Assembly: GCA_003512805.1 (NCBI GenBank)
Contig: DOOK01000150.1
Coordinates: 1 to 6,768 of the forward strand
DNA length: 6,768 nucleotides
Direction: 5' to 3'
Source: Erwinia sp.
Lineage (GTDB): Bacteria > Pseudomonadota > Gammaproteobacteria > Enterobacterales > Enterobacteriaceae
A program made the position numbers and the translations under genes. The notes under the pieces were generated by a model. The model was not told where the DNA came from. It did no database searches and saw only the letters and a program-made list of their open reading frames with translations. Within the stretch, counting starts at the first letter, position 1, and every line of letters begins with the position of its first letter. Below are positions 1 through 6,294 of the stretch, piece after piece.

Positions 1-94
1 TGGATGTTGCTGCTTTGGGCCGGTTCACAGTCCGAATGCTAATGTATTTGGCTGTTACCTTCAGGACCGGAGGAAGCAAAATAAGAAAGGCTCT
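1..94 (+). promoter_or_regulatory. 3' part of the sdhC leader (5' UTR), with possible stem-loop
   Basis: This non-coding stretch precedes sdhC and is probably the end of its mRNA leader. In E. coli the sdh promoter lies further upstream, so the promoter and its ArcA, Fnr and CRP sites would mostly be outside the window; I see no convincing promoter here. The sequence can fold: bases 20-26 pair with 64-70 (seven pairs, one G-U), and 27-32 pair with 50-55 (six pairs, one G-U). The first stem covers the first two Gs of the purine-rich SD at 69-74. In E. coli this leader region is a target of small RNAs such as Spot 42. Whether that holds here is inference. Confidence 0.5.
69..90 (+). promoter_or_regulatory. 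Two candidate ribosome binding sites for sdhC
   Basis: GGAGGA at 69-74 is a near-ideal SD, but no ATG, GTG or TTG lies 5-9 bases after it. The next in-frame start, GTG at 95, is 20 bases away. A second, weaker site, AAAGG, ends at 90, only 4 bases before that GTG. The annotated start therefore relies on the weaker and closer site, or on some other use of the strong one. As I recall, E. coli K-12 has an ATG at the position served by the strong site. Confidence 0.45.
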
Positions 95-484
95 GTGGGC
101 AAAACCGTGAAAAAACAAAGACCTGTCAACCTGGATCTCTCCACGATCCGGTTCCCCGTTACCGCAATCGCGTCCATTCTCCACCGCGTGTCTGGCGTCA
201 TTACGTTTGTTGCGCTAGGTATACTGCTCTGGTTACTGGGCCTGTCGCTTTCGTCGCCGGAAGGCTTTTTGCAGGCGTCTGCCGTTATGCAAAGCTTCTT
301 CGTTAAATTCATCATGTGGGGCATCCTCACCGCGCTGGCGTATCATACCGTCGGCGGGATCCGCCATATGTTAATGGATTTTGGCTATCTGGCAGAGACG
401 CAGGTAGCGGGCACGCGTTCAGCGCAAATCTGCTTTGGTATCACCGTCGTGCTTTCAATTCTGGCTGGAGTCCTCGTATGTTAA
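95..484 (+). CDS. sdhC: Succinate dehydrogenase cytochrome b556 subunit (SdhC)
   Basis: SdhC is one of two membrane anchors of complex II. It helps hold heme b and forms part of the ubiquinone site in the inner membrane. The product has 129 residues, the usual enterobacterial length, with three hydrophobic helices at about 22-50, 66-93 and 106-129. Key residues known from E. coli are in place: Ser27 and Arg31 (quinone site), His30 and His84 (axial heme ligand), and the helix-2 motif with His91. The start is a GTG, giving [10 protein letters not shown]; an in-frame GTG at 107 is an alternative. Some residues look unusual beside the E. coli protein as recalled: Thr85 and Gly87 after the heme histidine, and a final Cys where Trp is usual. 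The stop overlaps the start of sdhD by seven bases, which suggests coupled translation. Confidence 0.95.
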   Translation: MGKTVKKQRPVNLDLSTIRFPVTAIASILHRVSGVITFVALGILLWLLGLSLSSPEGFLQASAVMQSFFVKFIMWGILTALAYHTVGGIRHMLMDFGYLAETQVAGTRSAQICFGITVVLSILAGVLVC

Positions 485-825
485 GCAACGCTTCTGCATT
501 AGGACGCAACGGCGTTCATGACTGGCTGCTGGTGCGCGCCACCTCTATTGTGATGACGCTCTACATCCTTTACATCCTCGGCTTTATCGTCATGACCGAC
601 ACGTTAACCTACGACATCTGGCGCGGTTTTTTTGCCTCCTCCGTGACTAAAGTGTTCACGCTGCTGACGCTGTTCTCCATTCTGATGCATGGCTGGATAG
701 GGATGTGGCAGGTACTGACAGACTACATCAAACATCTGGCGACGCGTCTGCTGTTGCAGATGGCGATTGTTGTCGTGCTGTTTGTCTACGCTATTTATGG
801 AACTGTCGTTGTGTGGGGTGTGTAA
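478..825 (+). CDS. sdhD: Succinate dehydrogenase membrane anchor subunit (SdhD)
   Basis: SdhD is the second hydrophobic anchor of complex II and pairs with SdhC to bind heme b and ubiquinone. The 115-residue product begins [16 protein letters not shown] and matches the family start. The open frame extends further upstream, but only within sdhC, so the ATG at 478 is preferred. It is preceded by GGAG at 467-470 with a 7-base spacer. Three membrane helices fall at about 15-38, 56-79 and 88-114. His71 (the second heme ligand in E. coli), Asp82 and Tyr83 (quinone pocket) are present in the segment [13 protein letters not shown]. The last residues, VVVWGV, are typical. In E. coli the small RNA RyhB represses this operon by pairing near the sdhD start; a matching site was not verified here. 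Confidence 0.95.
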   Translation: MLSNASALGRNGVHDWLLVRATSIVMTLYILYILGFIVMTDTLTYDIWRGFFASSVTKVFTLLTLFSILMHGWIGMWQVLTDYIKHLATRLLLQMAIVVVLFVYAIYGTVVVWGV

Positions 826-828
826 AAA

Positions 829-2595
829 ATGAAGTTGCCAGTCAGAGAGTTTGATGCCGTTGTCGTTGGCGCGGGCGGTGCAGGTATGCGTGCCGCACTG
901 CAAATTTCCCAATCGGGCCAGACCTGTGCCCTGTTATCTAAAGTTTTCCCGACCCGTTCCCACACCGTGTCTGCGCAGGGTGGCATTACCGTCGCGCTGG
1001 GCAATACTCACGATGACAACTGGGAATGGCATATGTACGACACGGTCAAAGGTTCCGATTATATCGGCGACCAGGACGCCATTGAATATATGTGTAAAAC
1101 CGGCCCGGAAGCGATCCTGGAGCTGGAACATATGGGCCTGCCGTTCTCCCGTCTGGACGATGGCCGCATTTATCAGCGTCCATTTGGCGGCCAGTCTAAA
1201 AATTTCGGCGGTGAGCAGGCGGCGCGTACCGCAGCGGCAGCTGACCGCACCGGCCATGCGCTGCTGCACACGCTTTACCAGCAGAACCTGAAAAACAAAA
1301 CCACCATCTTTTCTGAATGGTATGCGCTGGATCTGGTGAAAAATGCCGATGGCGCAGTGGTGGGTTGTACGGCACTGAATATTGAAGATGGCGAAGTCGT
1401 CTACTTTAAAGCGAAAGCCACCGTGCTGGCGACCGGCGGCGCAGGCCGCATTTATCAGTCCACCACTAACGCCCATATCAACACCGGCGACGGTGTAGGC
1501 ATGGCACTGCGTGCTGGCGTGCCGGTACAGGATATGGAGATGTGGCAGTTCCACCCAACCGGGATTGCGGGTGCGGGCGTACTGGTCACAGAAGGCTGTC
1601 GCGGCGAAGGGGGTTACCTGCTGAACAAGCATGGCGAACGCTTTATGGAGCGCTACGCGCCTAACGCGAAAGATCTGGCCGGCCGCGACGTGGTTGCGCG
1701 CTCCATGATGATCGAAATTCGCGAAGGCCGTGGCTGCGAAGGTCCATGGGGCCCGCATATCAAGCTGAAGCTCGACCATCTGGGTAAAGATGTGCTGGAA
1801 GCGCGTCTGCCGGGTATCCTGGAACTTTCCCGTACGTTTGCTCACGTCGATCCGGTCAAAGAGCCGATCCCGGTTATCCCAACCTGTCATTATATGATGG
1901 GCGGCATTCCGACCAAAGTAACCGGTCAGGCGTTGACTCTGAACGAGCAGGGCGAAGACGTAGTGGTGCCGGGCCTGTTTGCGGTAGGCGAAATCGCCTG
2001 CGTATCCGTCCACGGTTCTAACCGTCTTGGCGGCAACTCGCTGTTGGATCTGGTGGTGTTTGGTCGTGCGGCTGGCCTGCATTTACAGCAATCCATGCAG
2101 GAGCAGGGCGAGCTGCTTGACGCCACCGATGAGGAAATCGACGCATCGCTGGCTCGTCTGAACCGCTGGAACAATAATGAAACCGGCGAAGATCCTGCCG
2201 AGCTGCGTAAAGCGTTGCAAACCTGTATGCAGAACAACTTCTCCGTGTTCCGTGAAGGCGACGCCATGGCGAAAGGGCTGGAAGAGCTGAAAGTTCTGCG
2301 CGAGCGCTTGAAAAGTGCCCGTCTGGACGACCGTTCACCTGACTTTAATACGCAGCGTATTGAATGTCTGGAGTTGGATAACCTGATGGAAACGGCCTAT
2401 GCCACCGCTGTTGCGGCCAACTACCGCACGGAAAGCCGCGGTGCTCACAGCCGCTTCGATTACCCGGAACGTGACGATGCAAACTGGCTGTGCCACAGCG
2501 TCTATTTGCCGCAGAGTGAAAGCATGACTCGCCGTGAGGTGAACATGGAGCCGAAACTGCGCGCGGCTTTCCCACCGAAAGCTCGTACCTACTAG
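829..2595 (+). CDS. sdhA: Succinate dehydrogenase flavoprotein subunit (SdhA)
   Basis: SdhA is the catalytic subunit of complex II. It oxidises succinate to fumarate on a covalently bound FAD at the cytoplasmic face of the membrane and passes electrons to SdhB. The 588-residue length equals that of E. coli SdhA. The dinucleotide-binding motif GAGGAG is at 14-19. The FAD-attachment histidine is His45, in [10 protein letters not shown]. Active-site residues fall at the E. coli positions: His242 (FHPTG), Arg286 (GRDVVAR), His354-Tyr355 (CHYMMGG) and Arg399 (HGSNRLGG). The capping domain spans roughly 235-355 and a C-terminal helical domain about 420-588. The ATG follows the sdhD stop by three bases, with GGGG at 815-818 inside sdhD as a weak SD, so translation is probably coupled. 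Nothing suggests inactivation. Confidence 0.98.
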   Translation: MKLPVREFDAVVVGAGGAGMRAALQISQSGQTCALLSKVFPTRSHTVSAQGGITVALGNTHDDNWEWHMYDTVKGSDYIGDQDAIEYMCKTGPEAILELEHMGLPFSRLDDGRIYQRPFGGQSKNFGGEQAARTAAAADRTGHALLHTLYQQNLKNKTTIFSEWYALDLVKNADGAVVGCTALNIEDGEVVYFKAKATVLATGGAGRIYQSTTNAHINTGDGVGMALRAGVPVQDMEMWQFHPTGIAGAGVLVTEGCRGEGGYLLNKHGERFMERYAPNAKDLAGRDVVARSMMIEIREGRGCEGPWGPHIKLKLDHLGKDVLEARLPGILELSRTFAHVDPVKEPIPVIPTCHYMMGGIPTKVTGQALTLNEQGEDVVVPGLFAVGEIACVSVHGSNRLGGNSLLDLVVFGRAAGLHLQQSMQEQGELLDATDEEIDASLARLNRWNNNETGEDPAELRKALQTCMQNNFSVFREGDAMAKGLEELKVLRERLKSARLDDRSPDFNTQRIECLELDNLMETAYATAVAANYRTESRGAHSRFDYPERDDANWLCHSVYLPQSESMTRREVNMEPKLRAAFPPKARTY

Positions 2596-2610
2596 TTTGC
2601 GGAGCATATG

Positions 2611-3327
2611 ATGAAAATCGAATTTTCTGTCTATCGTTATAACCCGGACGTCGATGATGCGCCGCGGATGCAGGATTACAGCCTGGAGTCGGAAGAAGGG
2701 CGTGACATGATGCTGCTGGACGCGTTAATCCGTCTGAAAGAAAAAGATCCGACACTGGCTTTCCGTCGTTCCTGTCGCGAAGGCGTTTGCGGTTCCGACG
2801 GCATCAATATGAACGGTAAAAACGGCCTGGCCTGTATCACGCCGGTCTCCGCGCTTGGCGCGGGAAAACGTAAAATTGTGATCCGTCCTCTCCCTGGATT
2901 ACCGGTTATCCGTGATTTGGTGGTAGACATGGGACAGTTCTACACTCAATATGAGAAAATCAAGCCTTACCTGTTGAATAATGGGCAAAATCCGCCAGCG
3001 CGTGAGCACCTGCAACAGCCGGAGCAGCGGGAAAAACTGGATGGCCTGTACGAATGTATTCTTTGTGCGTGCTGTTCCACTTCCTGTCCGTCGTTCTGGT
3101 GGAATCCGGACAAGTTTATTGGTCCGGCCGGGCTGCTGGCTGCTTACCGTTTCCTGATCGACAGCCGTGACACGGAAACCGGCCCACGTCTGGATGACCT
3201 TAACGATGCGTTCAGCGTATTCCGCTGCCACAGCATCATGAACTGCGTCAGCGTCTGTCCGAAAGGGCTGAACCCGACGCGCGCCATCGGCCACATCAAG
3301 TCGATGCTGCTGGCGCGAAGCGCATAA
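2611..3327 (+). CDS. sdhB: Succinate dehydrogenase iron-sulfur subunit (SdhB)
   Basis: SdhB carries electrons from the SdhA flavin to the quinone site through three iron-sulfur clusters. Starting at 2611 gives 238 residues, as in E. coli, with MKIEF matching MRLEF. An ATG directly before it (2608) would add one Met, but GGAG at 2601-2604 is 6 bases from 2611 and only 3 from 2608. The N-terminal ferredoxin domain has Cys55, Cys60 and Cys75 for the [2Fe-2S] cluster, with Asp63 where many homologues have Cys. The C-terminal domain has Cys149, Cys152, Cys155 and Cys216 for [4Fe-4S], and Cys159, Cys206 and Cys212 for [3Fe-4S]. All ligands are present. The gap to sdhA is short and holds no terminator, consistent with one transcript. 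Confidence 0.97.
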   Translation: MKIEFSVYRYNPDVDDAPRMQDYSLESEEGRDMMLLDALIRLKEKDPTLAFRRSCREGVCGSDGINMNGKNGLACITPVSALGAGKRKIVIRPLPGLPVIRDLVVDMGQFYTQYEKIKPYLLNNGQNPPAREHLQQPEQREKLDGLYECILCACCSTSCPSFWWNPDKFIGPAGLLAAYRFLIDSRDTETGPRLDDLNDAFSVFRCHSIMNCVSVCPKGLNPTRAIGHIKSMLLARSA

Positions 3328-3332
3328 GCGCC

Positions 3333-3358
3333 CCGGGAGCCTGTCTCCCGGCTGTTTT
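3333..3358 (+). terminator. Terminator-like hairpin after sdhB
   Basis: CCGGGAG at 3333-3339 and CTCCCGG at 3345-3351 form a perfect 7-bp GC-rich stem with a 5-base loop (CCTGT). It is followed after three bases by TTTT (3355-3358). It starts only five bases after the sdhB stop. The T run is short and interrupted, so it may act as a partial terminator or as a 3' end protecting the sdhCDAB message while some transcripts read through into sucA, as happens in E. coli. Strength cannot be judged from sequence. Confidence 0.5.
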
Positions 3359-3362
3359 ATCG

Positions 3363-3415
3363 GGTCGCGCCTGCGGGCGCGACCGAGGGCAAGCCGCTGA
3401 CGCGGCGCGGGGCTT
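3363..3415 (+). repeat. GC-rich palindromes in the sdhB-sucA gap (REP-like?)
   Basis: GGTCGCGCC (3363-3371) and GGCGCGACC (3376-3384) form a perfect 9-bp stem with loop TGCG and no T run after it. A second structure follows: either GCCGC/GCGGC (3393-3397 with 3402-3406, loop TGAC) or the outer pairing AAGCC/GGCTT (3391-3395 with 3411-3415). The E. coli counterpart of this gap carries REP-type palindromes, from memory; the sequence here does not clearly match the E. coli REP consensus. It could be a genus-specific REP, an mRNA-stabilising structure or an RNase III target. Confidence 0.4.
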
Positions 3416-3420
3416 AGCTG

Positions 3421-3472
3421 TTCCGTTACATAATCACGGCAACAAAAAAGCATAATGCTTTAAGGGATCACA
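3421..3472 (+). promoter_or_regulatory. AT-rich sucA upstream segment: possible promoter and RBS
   Basis: The hexamer CATAAT, five of six bases of the sigma-70 -10 consensus, occurs twice, at 3429-3434 and 3451-3456. Neither has a good -35 at 16-18 bases; GTTACA at 3425-3430 is 20 bases before the second. A separate weak sucA promoter is known in E. coli, so one here is plausible but unproven. AAGGGA at 3462-3467 is the sucA SD, with a 5-base spacer to the ATG at 3473. The palindrome AAAGCAT-A-ATGCTTT at 3447-3461 sits directly against that SD. Confidence 0.4.
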
Positions 3473-6280
3473 ATGCAGAACAGCGCGATGAAACCCTGGC
3501 TGGACTCCTCCTGGCTGGCCGGCGCGAATCAGACCTATATAGAGCAGCTCTATGAGGACTATCTGACCGATCCTGACTCTGTTGACGCGGCCTGGAAAAC
3601 GCTGTTTCAACAGCTTCCGGGACACGGAGTCAGGCCAGAACAGTTCCACTCCGCCACTCGCGAATATTTTAAGCGCTTGGCGAAAGATGCCTCTCGCTAC
3701 ACTTCTTCCGTTAGCGATCCCGACACCAACGCCAAGCAGGTGAAGGTGCTCCAGCTGATCAACGCCTTCCGCTTCCGTGGTCATCAGCAGGCCAGTCTCG
3801 ATCCGTTAGGCCTGTGGAAACAGGAGCCGGTGCCGGATCTGGATCCCGCTTTTCACGATCTGACCGAAGCTGATTTCCAGGAAACCTTCAACGTAGGTTC
3901 TTTCGCTTTCGGCAAAGACACCATGAAGCTTGCCGATCTCTTCAGCCTGTTGCAGCAAACTTACTGCGGGTCGATCGGTGCAGAGTACATGCACATCACC
4001 AACACTGAAGAGAAACGCTGGATTCAGCAGCGTATCGAATCGGTGGCGGGTCAGGCCTCTTTCTCTGGCGATGAGAAAAAAGGGTTCCTGAAACAGCTGA
4101 CCGCTGCAGAAGGGCTGGAACGCTATCTGGGTGCAAAATTCCCGGGCGCGAAACGCTTTTCACTGGAAGGCGGCGATGCGCTGGTGCCAATGCTGAACGA
4201 AATGATCCGTCATGCGGGCAAAAGCGGCACGCGCGAAGTCGTGCTGGGCATGGCGCACCGTGGCCGTCTGAACGTGCTGATCAACGTTCTGGGCAAAAAG
4301 CCGCAGGACTTGTTTGACGAGTTCTCCGGCAAGCATAAAGAACACCTCGGTACCGGCGACGTGAAGTACCACATGGGCTTCTCGTCCGATGTGGAAACCG
4401 AAGGCGGTATGGTGCACCTGGCGCTGGCGTTTAACCCGTCGCACCTTGAAATCGTCAGCCCGGTTGTGATGGGATCGGTTCGCGCCCGTCTGGATCGTCT
4501 GGACGAGCCGCGCAGCAGTAAAGTACTACCGATCACGATCCATGGTGATGCAGCCGTCACCGGCCAGGGCGTGGTTCAGGAAACACTGAACATGTCACAG
4601 GCACGCGGCTATGAAGTTGGCGGCACCGTGCGTATCGTGATTAATAACCAGATTGGTTTTACCACGTCCAATCCGCAGGATGCCCGCTCTACGCAGTACT
4701 GTACCGATATCGGTAAAATGGTGCTGGCGCCGATCTTCCACGTCAACGCTGACGATCCGGAAGCGGTCGCTTTTGTTACCCGTCTGGCGCTCGATTTCCG
4801 TAATACCTTCAAGCGCGACGTCTTTATCGATCTGGTTTGCTACCGCCGCCACGGCCACAACGAAGCCGATGAGCCAAGCGCAACGCAGCCGGTGATGTAC
4901 CAGAAAATCAAAAAGCATCCTACGCCGCGTAAGCTTTACGCCGATCGTCTGGAAGCTGAACAGGTGGCCAGCCTGGAAGACGCGACGGAAATGGTCAATC
5001 TCTATCGCGACGCCCTGGATGCCGGTGAGTGCGTGGTGCCGGAATGGCGTCCGATGAGCCTGCACTCCTTCACCTGGTCGCCTTACCTGAACCACGAATG
5101 GGACGAAAGCTATCCGGCAACGCTGGATCTGCAACGCCTGCAGGCGCTGGCTAAACGCATCAGCACCGTGCCGGAAGCGATTGAAATGCAGTCGCGCGTC
5201 GCCAAAATTTACAACGACCGCGCCGCGATGGCGGCAGGCGAAAAACCTTTTGACTGGGGCGCTGCAGAAAACCTGGCTTACGCCACGCTGGTCGACGAAG
5301 GCATTCCGTGCCGTCTGTCCGGTGAGGATATGGGCCGTGGGACCTTCTTCCATCGTCATGCGGTCATCCATAACCAGGCTAACGGTTCTACCTATACCCC
5401 GTTGCAGCATATTCACAACGGGCAGGGCACCTTCCGCGTCTGGGATTCCGTTCTCTCTGAAGAAGCAGTGCTGGCATTTGAATATGGTTACGCCACGGCG
5501 GAACCACGCACGTTGACTATCTGGGAAGCCCAGTTCGGCGACTTCGCCAACGGCGCGCAGGTCGTTATCGACCAGTTCATCAGCTCTGGCGAGCAGAAAT
5601 GGGGCCGCATGTGTGGTCTGGTCATGCTGCTGCCACACGGCTACGAAGGGCAGGGGCCTGAACACTCCTCCGCGCGCCTGGAACGCTATCTGCAACTCTG
5701 CGCCGAGCAGAATATGCAGGTTTGTGTGCCTTCCACACCGGCGCAGGTTTACCACATGCTGCGTCGTCAGGCGCTGCGCGGTATGCGCCGTCCGCTGGTA
5801 GTGATGTCGCCGAAATCGTTGCTGCGCCATCCGCTGGCGATCTCTTCACTGGAAGAGCTGGCTAACGGCAGCTTCCAGCCGGCGATTGGCGAGATCGACG
5901 ACATCGATCCGAAAGGCGTCAAACGCGTGGTGCTCTGCTCCGGTAAAGTCTATTACGATCTGTTGGAAAAACGCCGTAAAAACGAGCAGACCGACGTGGC
6001 TATCGTCCGAATTGAACAGCTCTATCCGTTCCCGCACAAAGCGGTGCAGGAAAAACTCCAGCAGTACGCGCACGTGCACGATTTTGTCTGGTGTCAGGAA
6101 GAGCCGCTGAATCAGGGTGCCTGGTACTGTAGCCAGCATCATTTCCGTGAAGTAGTGCCGTTTGGTGCTTCATTACGTTACGCCGGTCGTCCCGCTTCGG
6201 CCTCACCGGCAGTTGGCTATATGTCCGTTCACCAGCAGCAGCAGCAAGATCTGGTTAATGACGCGCTGAACGTTAATTAA
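3473..6280 (+). CDS. sucA: 2-oxoglutarate dehydrogenase E1 component (SucA)
   Basis: SucA is the thiamine-diphosphate-dependent E1 of the cytoplasmic 2-oxoglutarate dehydrogenase complex. It decarboxylates 2-oxoglutarate and transfers the succinyl group to the lipoyl arm of SucB. The 935-residue product is two longer than E. coli SucA; the extra residues lie near 190, in IESVAGQASFSG. An N-terminal segment (about 1-45, WLDSSWLAG to LFQQLPG) is the region that contacts E2. The ThDP domain (about 200-530) holds His262 and His300, equivalent to E. coli His260 and His298, and the metal/ThDP motif from GDAA (Asp359) to INNQ (Asn391-Asn392). The transketolase-like pyrimidine domain (about 590-785) includes His731 in GPEHSSARLERYL. 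A C-terminal domain follows. The start is supported by a good SD. The end carries five consecutive Gln codons. The gene is intact. Confidence 0.98.
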   Translation: MQNSAMKPWLDSSWLAGANQTYIEQLYEDYLTDPDSVDAAWKTLFQQLPGHGVRPEQFHSATREYFKRLAKDASRYTSSVSDPDTNAKQVKVLQLINAFRFRGHQQASLDPLGLWKQEPVPDLDPAFHDLTEADFQETFNVGSFAFGKDTMKLADLFSLLQQTYCGSIGAEYMHITNTEEKRWIQQRIESVAGQASFSGDEKKGFLKQLTAAEGLERYLGAKFPGAKRFSLEGGDALVPMLNEMIRHAGKSGTREVVLGMAHRGRLNVLINVLGKKPQDLFDEFSGKHKEHLGTGDVKYHMGFSSDVETEGGMVHLALAFNPSHLEIVSPVVMGSVRARLDRLDEPRSSKVLPITIHGDAAVTGQGVVQETLNMSQARGYEVGGTVRIVINNQIGFTTSNPQDARSTQYCTDIGKMVLAPIFHVNADDPEAVAFVTRLALDFRNTFKRDVFIDLVCYRRHGHNEADEPSATQPVMYQKIKKHPTPRKLYADRLEAEQVASLEDATEMVNLYRDALDAGECVVPEWRPMSLHSFTWSPYLNHEWDESYPATLDLQRLQALAKRISTVPEAIEMQSRVAKIYNDRAAMAAGEKPFDWGAAENLAYATLVDEGIPCRLSGEDMGRGTFFHRHAVIHNQANGSTYTPLQHIHNGQGTFRVWDSVLSEEAVLAFEYGYATAEPRTLTIWEAQFGDFANGAQVVIDQFISSGEQKWGRMCGLVMLLPHGYEGQGPEHSSARLERYLQLCAEQNMQVCVPSTPAQVYHMLRRQALRGMRRPLVVMSPKSLLRHPLAISSLEELANGSFQPAIGEIDDIDPKGVKRVVLCSGKVYYDLLEKRRKNEQTDVAIVRIEQLYPFPHKAVQEKLQQYAHVHDFVWCQEEPLNQGAWYCSQHHFREVVPFGASLRYAGRPASASPAVGYMSVHQQQQQDLVNDALNVN

Positions 6281-6282
6281 TT

Positions 6283-6288
6283 AAAGGA
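6283..6288 (+). promoter_or_regulatory. sucB ribosome binding site
   Basis: AAAGGA sits six bases before the sucB ATG in the 14-base gap after the sucA stop. The gap is AT-rich and has no terminator or promoter-like element, so sucB is co-transcribed with sucA. Confidence 0.7.
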
Positions 6289-6294
6289 AAAATA

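Noticed and set aside
61..330. Minus-strand 89-codon frame opposite sdhC and its leader
   Set aside because: Opposite a conserved coding region, with no motif or initiation signal to support it.
316..477. Upstream extension of the sdhD frame to an ATG at 316
   Set aside because: It would overlap most of the second half of sdhC and add 54 residues not found in SdhD. The ATG at 478 has a good SD and the family N-terminus.
934..2082. 382-codon open frame on the minus strand inside sdhA
   Set aside because: It is a complement shadow of sdhA with no recognised domain and no SD or promoter support.
4595..5830. 411-codon open frame on the minus strand inside sucA
   Set aside because: It lies entirely opposite sucA, whose product is conserved throughout. 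Its translation shows no recognisable motif and is rich in Arg, His and Phe, as expected for the complement of a high-GC coding frame.
6273..6280. TTAATTAA at the sucA stop as a possible ArcA or other regulator site
   Set aside because: It is the ordinary end of sucA (Asn codon plus stop) in an AT-rich gap. It is too short to call a site and there is no promoter beside it.
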